From Cohnella rhizosphaerae (lineage in GTDB: Bacteria > Bacillota > Bacilli > Paenibacillales > Paenibacillaceae): DNA of 64,000 bases. The notes beneath the pieces are model-generated. The model was not told the origin of the DNA. It made no database searches and saw nothing but the letters and a program-made list of their open reading frames with translations. The position numbers were made by a program, and so were the translations under genes. Every line of letters begins with the position of its first letter. Within the stretch, counting starts at the first letter, position 1. The stretch spans positions 806,001 through 870,000 of the forward strand of contig NZ_JAPDIA010000007.1 of the NCBI RefSeq assembly GCF_029525575.1, read 5' to 3'. Of this stretch, positions 28,474 to 37,776 are shown piece by piece.

Positions 28474-29630
28474 TTATGCTCCCCCCTCCATATGAGTCAC
28501 GCGAATGTCGGTTTTCACCTTGAAACGGACTTCCTTGCCGTATACTTGCATCCATTTGTTTTTCAGACGCGCCCACAGGCGGGGATAACGCCATTCCAGC
28601 CGCTGCCCCAGCTCCAAAATATCCGCGCCGGCCGCTTGGGACTTTTCAAGCGCGCTTTTCAAATCGGAACCGATCGCCTCGTTCATCTCACGCTCCAGCC
28701 GATGCAGCGCGGCGGGAGTGGAGATATCTTCTCCGCTTAATGCGGATTCCAGCGTGGCCTCTGCGCCGAGCATCACCTTGCAGAAGATATCGCCTTCCGG
28801 AGAGACGAGGGGCGTTATTTTGGCTTTGAGATGGTTGAGCTTATAATCGAACTTCCCCCTTGCCGGTGAGCAAGTCGTACACCGGCGCCGAGAGATTGCC
28901 CTCCGCCCAACTGACGGCCTTGGCTTCATCCATATCCAGCCTGCCTTTCATGCGCATGTCCTGAATCATGGCGGTGCCCGCGATGCCGGTCCAGGGGCTG
29001 ACCTTGTCGTTTTCGCTGGTGAGCGGTTTACGTCCGGTCTTCAGGAGCGGAACGGTCGTGCCGACGCCGGCGGCGCTATGCACGGCCAAGTCCTTGATCG
29101 TCGCTTGTCCGACGAACTTGCGGTTGCCGTACTTGCGCAGCACTTCGGACGGCGCTCTCTCGTAGACCGGCGTCAGATCCATGACTTCCTTGGCTGGACC
29201 TTCGGACACGTACACGAACGTTCGAAACGGGAAAAAGGGGTTGCGCGACGCCCATTCCAGCACGTCCTTCAGTCCCCCTTTGCGCGGCGAAGTCCGCGCT
29301 GACGACGACGGCGCGGGTCTGCCCCCAGGTGAGCTGACGCGTCAGGTCGTTCTGGATCTTGTCGAGCGCCTCCGGAATCGTGGCGCCGGCGGCGGTGTTG
29401 GAAGTATAGGACCTGCCTCGTTGGGGGGCCGTATCGGTATTGCCGATCGCGCCCATGCGGTTGGGCAGCGGCGAGTCGATCGTCAGGACGATCTCGTCCG
29501 GGCCCTCGCCCAGATCGATGTAGGCGCTCGTGATGAAGCTGCGATCGTTGAGCTCGACTTTGGACCAGCAGCCGGAGAGCGGCAGGACGAGCAGGGAGGC
29601 GGCGAGCGCCGCGAGCGGGAATCTACTCAT
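28474..29630 (-). CDS. GerAC-type germinant receptor lipoprotein subunit C (two frameshifts)
   Basis: The reconstructed lipoprotein is about 384 aa. The start ATG 29630 leads a signal peptide and lipobox (LLVLPLSGCWSKVELND), and WSKxELND is typical of Ger(x)C proteins. Two C5 runs each carry an extra base: 29274-29278 (restored AAQRGLKDVLEWASRN) and 28855-28859 (restored TGKGKFDYKLNHLKAK). The C-terminal half shows LLKTGRKPLTSENDKV and a long helix SALEKSQAAGADILELGQRL, as in the family. It overlaps the end of the upstream subunit A gene by 8 bp. Confidence 0.85.
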
Positions 29631-31182
29631 GGGGCAGTCTCTCAGCGGCATCCAGGCTGCGATACGCTTCGGGTCGGGACTTCATTCGCGTCCAGTTGAT
29701 GCGGATGAACGTATCCTTCCAGTCCCGCAGGGACAGCGGCGCGACGGGATGCATGTACGGTACGCCGAACGAGGACAGCGATACCAGGTGCCAGAAAAGA
29801 AGGAACAGCCCCGTCACGAGTCCCGCCATGCCGAGCAGTCCGCCGAGCAGCAGCAGCGGAAACCGGAGCAGGCGAAACGCGAGGCCCAGCTCGAAGTGCG
29901 GAATGACGAAGGAGGCGATGCCCGTGATCGATACGACGATGACGGTCGGCGCGGATACGATGCCCGCCTGCACGGTGGCTTGTCCGATGACGATCGCGCC
30001 GATGATCGATACGGTCTGCCCGAGCGGTCTCGGAATCCGGATGCCGGCTTCCCGCAGACCTTCGAAGATCAGCTCCATGATGAGCACCTCCGCGAGCGCG
30101 GGGAACGGAATGTTCTCTCTGGCGGCCGTGATCGTCTGCAGCAGGTTGGCGGGCACGATCTCCGGATGGAAGGTCGTGACGGCCACGTATACCGAGGGTA
30201 CGAGAAAGGACATGGCGACGAAAAACAGGCGAATCCACCTGATCCAGGTCGATGCCATGAAGTTCTGGTAGTAGTCTTCCGCCGACTGCATGAGCGAAAA
30301 AAAGGTGACGGGCACGATCAGCGATTGCGGCGTGCCGTCGATCATCATGCCGATTCTTCCTTCCATAAGGGCGGCCGCCAGCGTGTCGGGACGCTCCGAA
30401 TACTGAACCGTCGGGAAGGGGGATAACGGCATGTCCTGCATCCGCTCCGCGAGATAGCTGGCGCCGAGCACGCTGCTCACGTCCGTGGCGGCGAGCTTTT
30501 CTTTTACCTCGCGGAGGACGTCCGCGTTGCACACCCCTTCGATGTATAAGAGGTAAGTCTCCGTTTTGGTGAACCGCCCGAACGCATACTTTTCTATTTT
30601 AAAATCGGGATGCTTCAGCTTGTGGCGAACGAGCGCGAGATTGGTGCGGACGTTCTCCACGAACGCTTCCTGCGGACCGACGATGACCGTCTCGTGCTGG
30701 GATTCCGTCACGGCGCGGTCGTTGTATTGCGTAACGGGAAAAAGGCAAATGCCCATTCGGCCGGCTTCGATGAACAGCGCGGCCTGCCCCTCCAGCAGCG
30801 CCGAGACGGCTTGTTCTTCGTCGTTGCAATGCGTTGTCTGCACGGAGACGAGCGCGCCGCCCAGCAGGCCGTCCAGCAGCGTCTGCGCCTCGAGGAGCGG
30901 CTGCTCCCGGAGAGGGCGGATCAGATGCGCGAACAGCGTGTTCTTATCCACGATCGTCTCGAAGTACACGAGCGTGCAAGACACGCCGCCTGCCGAGATC
31001 GGCTGGCATACGAGATCCTCCACATGCTTGAATGCCTTTAAGACGGCGGACAGCGGTTCGTCGGAAGACGCGCGTGCGCCGCCTCTGGCGGCTGCCCGGG
31101 TACCTAAGGCGAGGCCGCCGGGTTCGGAGTGGCGTTCCTTGAGCGCGTGCCGGAGCCAGGCCCTTACCAGGCGTTTGAGCAT
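29623..31182 (-). CDS. GerAA-type germinant receptor subunit A
   Basis: This 519-aa protein is the first gene of the receptor operon. The start ATG 31182 (MLKRLVRAWLRHAL) lies 10 nt after AGGAGGAGG. A soluble N-terminal domain of about 290 residues includes GGALVSVQTTHCNDEEQAV and the motif FPTVQYSERPDTLAAALMEG-RIGMMIDGTP, characteristic of GerA/SpoVAF proteins. Four to five membrane helices follow, with PSVYVAVTTFHPEIVP and GLREAGIRIPRPLGQTVSIIG. No frameshift is present. Gene order A-C-(small)-B resembles gerK of B. subtilis rather than gerA. Expression in the forespore is supported by the sigma-G-like promoter upstream. Confidence 0.95.
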   Translation of the reverse strand: MLKRLVRAWLRHALKERHSEPGGLALGTRAAARGGARASSDEPLSAVLKAFKHVEDLVCQPISAGGVSCTLVYFETIVDKNTLFAHLIRPLREQPLLEAQTLLDGLLGGALVSVQTTHCNDEEQAVSALLEGQAALFIEAGRMGICLFPVTQYNDRAVTESQHETVIVGPQEAFVENVRTNLALVRHKLKHPDFKIEKYAFGRFTKTETYLLYIEGVCNADVLREVKEKLAATDVSSVLGASYLAERMQDMPLSPFPTVQYSERPDTLAAALMEGRIGMMIDGTPQSLIVPVTFFSLMQSAEDYYQNFMASTWIRWIRLFFVAMSFLVPSVYVAVTTFHPEIVPANLLQTITAARENIPFPALAEVLIMELIFEGLREAGIRIPRPLGQTVSIIGAIVIGQATVQAGIVSAPTVIVVSITGIASFVIPHFELGLAFRLLRFPLLLLGGLLGMAGLVTGLFLLFWHLVSLSSFGVPYMHPVAPLSLRDWKDTFIRINWTRMKSRPEAYRSLDAAERLPHE

Positions 31183-31220
31183 GACGGTATCGCCTCCTCC
31201 TTGTCTGCGGTCGCTGACAA

Positions 31221-31250
31221 TAGTATGCAACCAACCCAATCTTCGCATCC
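31221..31250 (-). promoter_or_regulatory. Sigma-G-type promoter of the ger operon
   Basis: On the minus strand CATACTA (31227-31221) matches the forespore sigma-G -10 consensus exactly, and GGATG (31250-31246) matches the -35 at four of five positions with an 18-bp spacer. It lies about 40 bp upstream of the gerAA-like start. Confidence 0.65.
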
Positions 31251-31267
31251 GCAGGCTTTTTCAGAAT

Positions 31268-31281
31268 TTGTTCAGTAACAA
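31268..31281. promoter_or_regulatory. TTGTT-CAGT-AACAA dyad upstream of the HxlR gene
   Basis: A perfect 5-bp inverted repeat lies in the divergent region about 55 bp before the HxlR start. It is a possible autoregulatory operator. No clear -35/-10 pair was placed. Confidence 0.35.
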
Positions 31282-31336
31282 GTGATATAAAAAAAGAGTA
31301 TGTAAACGGCCGAGCACCAAACAAGGAGGCACCTTT

Positions 31337-31678
31337 ATGTTGCAAACCATTAAATTCGAAGCGAGCGAAGCGTCAACCAACCCCGTCGGCACGGCGATGA
31401 GCGTTATCGGAGGCAAGTGGAAGGGCGTCATTCTCTACCAGCTGATCCAGCAGGAAGCGCGGTTCAATCAGCTTCGCCGGTTGATTCCCGGCATTACGCA
31501 GCGCATGCTGGTGCTGCAGCTCCGGGATCTCGAGCGCGAGGGACTCGTCCAACGCGTCGTCTACCAGGAGACGCCGCCCAAGATCGGCTATCGGCTTACC
31601 GACTACGGCCGCACGCTCGTGCCCGTCATCCTGATGCTGAAGGAATGGGGCGAGAGCCACCAATCGGCCATGCAATGA
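31337..31678 (+). CDS. HxlR-family transcriptional regulator
   Basis: The 113-aa winged-helix regulator starts at ATG 31337 with AAGGAGG 8 nt upstream. Family features are GGKWKGVILYQL, ARFNQLRRLIPGITQRML (recognition helix) and LVQRVVYQETPPKIGYRLTDYG (wing). It has no cysteine at all, so it cannot sense electrophiles through a thiol as YodB and HypR do. The ligand and targets are unknown. It is divergent from the ger operon and has its own terminator. Confidence 0.88.
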   Translation: MLQTIKFEASEASTNPVGTAMSVIGGKWKGVILYQLIQQEARFNQLRRLIPGITQRMLVLQLRDLEREGLVQRVVYQETPPKIGYRLTDYGRTLVPVILMLKEWGESHQSAMQ

Positions 31679-31740
31679 ACCCCGGGAGCGCGTCGCCCGT
31701 CCCGTTGACGGGAGCGACGCCGCACGATCTTCCGAGCCTG

Positions 31741-31775
31741 CCGCGAAGTGCGACGACGCATCGCGGTTTTTTTTT
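31741..31775 (+). terminator. Terminator of the HxlR gene
   Basis: CCGCGA-(bulge)-TGCG pairs with CGCATCGCGG and is followed by nine T residues. Confidence 0.8.
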
Positions 31776-31933
31776 GCGTTTTTCCGACATCCCGTGGCGC
31801 TGCGTTTATAAACGGGCCGGCGATTTAACGCGCCGATCATTCAGGCTTTACATTGTCAGGCTACAATGGAGCTGCGGCCCGCCGTAATTTTACGCAAAGC
31901 CGGACAATCCCGATCAATAAAGGAGAGCCCGCC

Positions 31934-32599
31934 ATGGGAATTCACGCCTACTTCAGATCGCTGGACGTGCTCGACCGGATCATCCGCTGCCCGGGCAAAT
32001 TCAAATTCGAGGAACACAGCGTCGCGGCGCACTCCTGGAAGGTCGTTCAATACGCGAAAACGTTCGCGGATATCGAGGAGCAGCAGGGCGCTGTCATTGA
32101 CTGGAAGAAGCTGTACCGGATCACGAGCAGCCATGATTACGGAGAAATTTTTATCGGGGACATCAAAACGCCGGTCAAGCATTCCTCCATGCAGCTGCGC
32201 ACGCTGCTGCAGCGCGTCGAGGAGGGCATGATCCATAATTTTATCGAAGAGCATATTCCGCGCGAGTTCAAGGCGATCTTCCAGGAGCAGCTGCGGGAGG
32301 GAAAAGACCAGTCCACCGAAGGGCTGATCCTGGAGGCGGCCGACAAGCTCGATCAGGTTTACGAGGCGTTCTCCGAGCTGCAGCGGGGCAACACGGAAAA
32401 GGAATTCGTGTCGATGTACCGGCATGCGCTTCTGAAGATCCGCAGCATACCGCTCAAATGCGTGGATTACTTCTTCGACAGCATCCTGCCCGACCTCGTG
32501 AGCGAGGAATCGATGTCGCCCGTCGACATCCGCAAGATTACCGAGGAAGCGCTGGCTTCCGCGCCGTTGCCTTCGCCGTCGCGGCCGCATACGGCGTGA
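31934..32599 (+). CDS. YfbR-like HD-domain phosphohydrolase
   Basis: This 221-aa HD-superfamily protein is probably a 5'-deoxynucleotidase. The start ATG 31934 (MGIHAYFRSLDVLDRIIRCP) follows AAAGGAG. Metal ligands are seen as EEHSVAAHSWKVV (first His), ITSSHDYGEIFIGD (the HD pair) and EAADKLDQVYEAF (last Asp). N-terminal FKFEEHSVAAHSW is typical of the YfbR-like group found in Bacilli. It stands alone between terminators. A TACAAT -10-like hexamer lies at 31862-31867. Confidence 0.85.
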   Translation: MGIHAYFRSLDVLDRIIRCPGKFKFEEHSVAAHSWKVVQYAKTFADIEEQQGAVIDWKKLYRITSSHDYGEIFIGDIKTPVKHSSMQLRTLLQRVEEGMIHNFIEEHIPREFKAIFQEQLREGKDQSTEGLILEAADKLDQVYEAFSELQRGNTEKEFVSMYRHALLKIRSIPLKCVDYFFDSILPDLVSEESMSPVDIRKITEEALASAPLPSPSRPHTA

Positions 32600-32651
32600 T
32601 CGTGCCGGTTAGCCCGACACGCACACATTATCCGCCAATCCGCAAATCCGC

Positions 32652-32703
32652 AAAAAAAGCTGCTCTTCTCGTCATCGTGGCGACGGAGAGCAGCTTTTCC
32701 TTG
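32652..32703. terminator. Bidirectional terminator between the HD-domain and DUF4097 genes
   Basis: AAAGCTGCTCT and AGAGCAGCTTT form a perfect stem; the plus strand continues TTCCTTGTT and the minus strand has a run of seven T. The genes are convergent. Confidence 0.88.
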
Positions 32704-32711
32704 TTCATGCG

Positions 32712-33629
32712 TTATTCGACGGTTTGTACCCTGATGCTGCCGCTGTCCGTACGCACCTTGATCGTGTCGTTCGTACGGCCGGGCGAGTCCGGCGAGCGGA
32801 TCGAGCCGGAGTCGGAGCGAAGGTCGTAGTGGCCGGCGAAATCCGCGGGCACTTCGACGCGCACGCTGCCCGAGTCGGTGGAGACGTCGGCGGAGGACGT
32901 GTCGGTCTTGAAAAGCCGGACGCTGCCGGAATCGGTCTTGATCGCAGCCGGGCCCTTCAAGGCGGCGAAACGGACCGAGCCGGAGTCCGACGAAGCCGTC
33001 GTATCGGCCGTCACGCCGTCGGCCTGGATGCTGCCCGAATCGGTCTTCACCTTCAACTGCTCCGCTTGAACGGCGCTGAGCTTCACCGAACCGGAGTCGG
33101 ACTTCAGATCGACCGTTCCTGCTTCGATGTTCGACGCCCGCAGCGAGCCGGAGTCCGAGCGAATCTCGACCATCTGCGCTTGCGTACCGTCCACGGTCAC
33201 GGAACCCGAATCCGACCTCACCGTCACTTCGTCCAGCTTGCCGGACCCGCTTAGCGCGACCACGATCGTCTGTTTGTGGCTGCTGAAGTCGAAGTTCAGG
33301 CTAAACCATTTGTTCTTCGCATCCAGATCGAGCTTAAGCTTGCCGTCCTGCACGGTCACGTCTGACAGCCGGTTGATGACCTCTTTCTCTTCTTCGCCGT
33401 CCAGCGTGACGGTGTTTTTGCCGTCCGCGCTCTCGACGAAGCGGACGTCCAGACTTTTCGCTTCGCCGCCGATCTCGAGCGTCCGAAGCTCTCCTTCGCC
33501 GAACGTCCACGTTTGCGAATGCGCCGTCAGCGGGTCGGAGAAGTGGAATTTGTAATAGGCCGCCCCGCCCAAACCGATAAGGATGAGTCCGATCGCGATC
33601 GTTACCCAGGATACTTTTCTCATGATCAT
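32712..33629 (-). CDS. DUF4097-family beta-helix envelope protein
   Basis: The 305-aa protein starts at ATG 33629, overlapping the upstream stop as ATGA. One N-terminal membrane helix (VTIAIGLILIGLGGAAYY) precedes an extracytoplasmic domain. Its second half is a regular solenoid in which SDSGSV or TDSGSI recurs about every 18-20 residues, at least nine times, forming one face of a right-handed beta-helix. Such proteins are found with DUF1700/PadR or anti-sigma-like membrane partners in Bacilli (LiaG and YvlB-like). The function is not known, and an envelope-stress link is inference from relatives. Confidence 0.8.
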   Translation of the reverse strand: MIMRKVSWVTIAIGLILIGLGGAAYYKFHFSDPLTAHSQTWTFGEGELRTLEIGGEAKSLDVRFVESADGKNTVTLDGEEEKEVINRLSDVTVQDGKLKLDLDAKNKWFSLNFDFSSHKQTIVVALSGSGKLDEVTVRSDSGSVTVDGTQAQMVEIRSDSGSLRASNIEAGTVDLKSDSGSVKLSAVQAEQLKVKTDSGSIQADGVTADTTASSDSGSVRFAALKGPAAIKTDSGSVRLFKTDTSSADVSTDSGSVRVEVPADFAGHYDLRSDSGSIRSPDSPGRTNDTIKVRTDSGSIRVQTVE

Positions 33630-33952
33630 GCCCTACCTTTCCGAATGCGGCCGGACCAGGCCAGCGCGCCGGCCGTCCAGCGAATGCCTGCCTTGAAGGC
33701 GGCGATCGTGCCGAGCGCGGCGAGCATGCCGAAGCCCGTCGCCGCCAAGCTGGCGAACAGGGTCGCCGGGTATCGCTCGCCGCTGAGCGCCCAATCCAGC
33801 AGAGCCACAGCCGGAGCGGCGATGAGCGCGATATTGGCCGCGGCCAGGGCGGACAATACGGCCCAAAGCGCGAGCCCGAGCGGTATGGCGCAGAGACCGA
33901 GCAGCGAGAGCAGCACGATCGCCGCCGGGTTGGCCGATTTGTTGTCGTTCAC
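33626..33952 (-). CDS. Small membrane protein preceding the DUF4097 gene
   Basis: This product of about 108 aa starts at GTG 33952 (NDNKSANPAAIVLL). Two or three hydrophobic helices lie at about 10-55 and 60-85, with a basic C-terminus (WSGRIRKGRA). It overlaps the DUF4097 gene by 4 bp, so the two are probably co-translated. In relatives this slot is held by a longer DUF1700 protein with a soluble N-terminal half. That half is absent here, and a -10-like TATAAT lies just upstream at 34016-34011, so the short form may be genuine. Confidence 0.65.
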   Translation of the reverse strand: MNDNKSANPAAIVLLSLLGLCAIPLGLALWAVLSALAAANIALIAAPAVALLDWALSGERYPATLFASLAATGFGMLAALGTIAAFKAGIRWTAGALAWSGRIRKGRA

Positions 33953-34235
33953 GTTCGTTCCCCATTTCTTCGCGTTAAGCAGCCTGCATCATTCCAGGCC
34001 TGCCGCTACATTATAAATGGAAAGCAAGCGTTAGGGGAACAGACGCCGGTTGGAAGGAGGCTCCGTCTGAGGTCCAGGACGATCCTGGATCCGGATATTA
34101 AGGGCATAAGGATCGTTTGGGCGCCTTTTCGGCCGGGTAAAGGGAAGGGCAAGCTTGTAGATGCAGCTTGAAAGTTGAATCGAAGCCGTTCTGCGCAGCA
34201 GAATTTTAAATTGGGCGGGTTTAGACTATATTTTG

Positions 34236-34249
34236 TCACAATTCTGTGA
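34236..34249. promoter_or_regulatory. TCACA-ATTC-TGTGA dyad upstream of a small membrane gene
   Basis: A perfect 5-bp inverted repeat lies about 50 bp before the start and is followed directly by TAGAAT, a possible -10. It may be an operator. No regulator is suggested by neighbours. The remaining 33953-34235 region shows no gene. Confidence 0.35.
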
Positions 34250-34296
34250 TAGAATGTTCACAGATAGCGTTTCCAGCGAAGGGAGCTGTTCGCAAA

Positions 34297-34536
34297 ATGA
34301 GAAAAGACATGACGATCGCGTTGAAATGGACGGCGGCGGTTATTATTGCATTCGGCGTCATTTGCAGCGCATTGAATATGAACGAATTCAACGACGGCAA
34401 CCTGGGACTGATGATCGGCATCGGCTTCCTCGTCGGCGGCCTGCAGATTCTGCTGTTCGGCGTCGCCGCGCCGCTGATGATGAAGAAGTCGGATCTCGAG
34501 CCCGAAGGCCTCGACAAGGTCGAAGACCTCGCCTGA
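34297..34536 (+). CDS. Small two-helix membrane protein of unknown function
   Basis: The product is 79 aa with ATG 34297 (MRKDMTIALKWTAAVIIAFG) behind AGGGAG. It has two membrane helices (about 8-25 and 36-58) and an acidic C-terminal tail (DLEPEGLDKVEDLA). I do not recognise a family. It is followed by a terminator and then the qox operon, so it is a separate transcript. Confidence 0.65.
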   Translation: MRKDMTIALKWTAAVIIAFGVICSALNMNEFNDGNLGLMIGIGFLVGGLQILLFGVAAPLMMKKSDLEPEGLDKVEDLA

Positions 34537-34569
34537 TCCGGCGCGCCTGAAGGGCATGAATCGCCAAAG

Positions 34570-34612
34570 ACTGCCTGCGCAGAGAGACTTCTCCGCGCGA
34601 GGCAGTTTTTTT
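34570..34612 (+). terminator. Terminator before the qox operon
   Basis: ACTGCCT (34570-34576) pairs with AGGCAGT (34600-34606), with inner GCGC pairing, followed by seven T. Confidence 0.85.
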
Positions 34613-34800
34613 GTTGCATTTGTTTGAACAAAGGTCGAATTGGTGAACAATTTATTGCTAAATATCAAACAAACATTGACGCATTTGTTAACAGCAGCGC
34701 CGCGGCCTCCGGTTTTTGATATGTTAGTGTCATAGCGCGGAGCATCTGACGAGAGCTGCCGCAGGTCCGGCGCCAAGCCGCAATCAAGGAGTGTGAGCAA

Positions 34801-35803
34801 ATGAAGTACAAAGGGTGGTTCCTGCGGGCGGCGGCGCTGCTGCCGCTGGCGCTGATGACGTTCCTGCTGTCGGGCTGCGCCGACGTGGTCGTCCTTGATC
34901 CCAAAGGGGAGATCGGCAAGCACCAGCTCGATCTCATCTATATTACGACGGGACTTTGTCTCATTATTATCGTGCCCGTCCTTATATTGACGTTCTGGAT
35001 CGCCTGGAAGTACCGGGCGAAGAGCAAGAAGAAGGAGGCTTACCAGCCGGAGTGGGATCACAGCACGAAGCTGGAGACCATCTGGTGGGGCATCCCGATC
35101 CTGATCATCCTGCTGATCGCGATCGTCACCGTGCAGTACAGCTATAAGTTGGAGCCGTCCAAGGCGATCGCTTCGGAGAACAAGCCGATCACGATCCAGG
35201 TCGTGGCGCTGGACTGGAAGTGGCTCTTCCTTTATCCGGAGCAGGGCATCGCCACGGTTAACTACGTACAGTTCCCGGAGAAGGTTCCCGTTCAATTCCA
35301 GCTGACCGCCGACGCGCCGATGAACTCGTTCTGGATCCCGCAGCTCGGCGGACAGATCTACACGATGTCCGGCATGGCGATGAAGCTGCATCTGATCGCG
35401 GACGAACCGGGGGGATTACTTCGGTACGGGCGCGAACTTCAGCGGCGAATACTTCGGCAAGATGACCTTCAACGCGAAGGCGACGTCGCAAGCCGACTTC
35501 GACAAGTGGGTTCAGGACGTCAAGCAATCGTATCCGGCGATGGGCCAGGACGGCTACAACGAGCTCGCGCAGCCGGCAACCTCGCTGGTGCGTTCGTTCT
35601 CCGCTTTCCCTGCCGGTTTGTTCGACAAGATCGTCAACAAGTATGTCGTAGACGGCTCCGGCCACCATCACGGCGGCGAAGCGGCATCGTCCAAAGACGG
35701 CGCGGCCGCAGCCGCGAGCGGCCAAGATACGAACGGCGAGCTGGACATGAGCGGCATGGACATGTCCGACGCGGGCGTTAGCGGCGCCGCGCATCAACAT
35801 TAA
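34801..35803 (+). CDS. qoxA: Cytochrome aa3 quinol oxidase subunit II (frameshifted)
   Basis: This membrane-anchored subunit is about 333 aa after repair. AAGGAGTGTGAG precedes ATG 34801. The signal peptide ends in a lipobox (TFLLSGCADVVVLDPKG), and two membrane helices precede the cupredoxin-like domain (ALDWKWLFLYPEQGIATVN, MNSFWIPQLGGQIYTMSGM). The CxxxC motif of the CuA site is absent, which marks a quinol rather than cytochrome c oxidase. The frame breaks at the G6 run 35409-35414, and one G fewer gives DEPGDYFGTGANFSGEYFG. The C-terminus is His/Met-rich (HHHGGE, MSGMDMS). Confidence 0.9.
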
Positions 35804-35816
35804 GGAGGGGACCCGA

Positions 35817-37776
35817 TTGAAGATTACCAAGCTATCCGACTTCTTCGTGACTGGGGACCCGCTCATCTACGGCGCCGACGTCGCGATCGGACTGACGATG
35901 GTCGCCATCGTCGTCGCGCTCACCGCGTTCAAGCGTTGGGGATGGCTGTGGCGCGAGTGGCTGACGACCGTCGACCACAAGCGGATCGGCATCATGTACG
36001 TCATCGCTTCGCTGCTCATGCTGTTCCGCGGGGGCGTCGACGCGCTGCTCATGCGGACGCAGCTGGCGCTGCCGGACAGCATGGAGTTTTTGAAGCCCGA
36101 TCACTATAACGATATTTTCACCACGCACGGCGTCATTATGATTTTGTTCATGGCGATGCCGCTCATGTTCGGCCTGTTCAACTTGACCGTGCCGCTGCAG
36201 ATCGGCGCGCGCGACGTTGCGTTCCCGCTGCTGAACTCCCTCAGCTTCTGGCTGTTTTTCATGGGCGCGATGCTGTTCAACGTCTCCTTCGTCATCGGCG
36301 GTTCGCCGGAGGCCGGATGGCTGGCTTATCCGCCGCTCTCCGAGAAGATGTTCAGTCCGGGCGTCGGACAGGACTTCTATATCTGGGGCATTCAGATCTC
36401 GGGTATCGGCTCGCTGATGACCGGCATCAACTTTATCGTCACGATTCTGAAGATGCGCGCGCCGGGCATGAAGCTTATGAAGATGCCGATGTTCACCTGG
36501 TCGGTGCTCTCGAGCTGCGTGACGATCATCCTGGCGTTCCCGATCCTGACGGTGACGCTGGCGCTGCTTTTCATCGACCGGTACTTCGGCGCCCACTTCT
36601 TCACGCTCGACATGGGCGGCAATCCGATGATGTACATCAACCTCATCTGGATGTGGGGGCACCCCGAAGTATATATCGTCGTACTGCCGGCGTTCGGCAT
36701 CTTCTCGGAGATCGTGGCCACCTTCTCCAAAAAGCGGCTGTTCGGCTACGGCTCCATGGTATTCGCGCTGATGAGCATCAGCATTTTCTCGTTCTTCACC
36801 TGGGCCCACCACTTCTTCACGATGGGTTCGGGCGCGAACGTCAACGCGTTTTTCGCCGTCACGACGATGATCATCGCGATCCCGACTGGGGTCAAAATAT
36901 TCAACTGGCTGTTTACGATGTACAAGGGGAAAATTACGTTCGAGCTGCCGATGCTCTGGACGATGGCCTTTATTCCTTGTTTCATCGTCGGCGGCATGAC
37001 CGGCGTCATGCTGTCCGTCGCGCCGGCCGATTTCCAGTTCCACAACAGCTACTTCCTGATCGCTCACTTCCACCAGGTGCTCATCGGGGGCGTCGTGTTC
37101 GGTTACTTCGCAGGTCTGTATTATTGGTGGCCGAAGGTGTTCGGCTTCAAGCTGAACGACAAGCTCGGGAAATGGGCGTTCTGGCTGTGGAACATCGGCT
37201 TCTACGTCTGCTTCATGCCGCAGTACGTGCTCGGCCTGATGGGCATGACGCGCCGCGTCAGCTCGTACAGCTGGGACACGGGCTGGTGGAGCTGGAACTT
37301 CGTCTCCACGATCGGCGGCTTCCTGATGGGGATCGGTTTCCTGTTCCAGGTGTGGCAGATTCTGCACAGCATCAAGTTCATGGAGCGCGTCAAGGGCGAT
37401 CCGTGGGGCGGCCGCACGCTCGAATGGTCGATTCCTTCGCCGGCGCCGTTCTACAACTTCGCGATCACGCCGAAGGTCGAAGGCAGAGACGACTGGTGGC
37501 GCCGCAAGGAGCTGGCCGCCAAGGGCGTCCAGGATCCGCCGCCGAAGTACGAGCCGATCCACATGCCGAAAAACTCGGGGACGCCGATCGTCATGTCGCT
37601 CTTCTGGTTCATCCTCGGCTTCGGTTTCGTCTTCGACTGGCTGTGGCTGATCGTGCCGGGCGCGATCGGGATCGCGGCCACCATGCTGTATCACTCGTTT
37701 AACTATGACACGGATTATTACGTAACGGCCGAAGAGGTTAGAAAGACCGAAGCCAAAGCGGGGGAGGGTTGTCTAA
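35817..37776 (+). CDS. qoxB: Quinol oxidase subunit I (frameshifted at 3' end)
   Basis: This catalytic heme-copper subunit, about 652 aa, starts at TTG 35817 after AAGGAGGGG. CuB and heme ligands are visible: FTTHGVIM (low-spin heme His), WGHPEVYIV (cross-linked His-Tyr), FTWAHHFF and HNSYFLIAHFHQV. As written the frame continues into subunit III. Removing one G from the five-G run 37760-37764 gives the normal C-terminus KAGRVV and a TAA that overlaps the next ATG as TAATG. The enzyme reduces oxygen with menaquinol and pumps protons. Confidence 0.92.

Noticed and set aside
35832..37694. Minus-strand frame of 620 codons opposite qoxB
   Set aside because: qoxB is unambiguous on the plus strand, so this is a compositional shadow.
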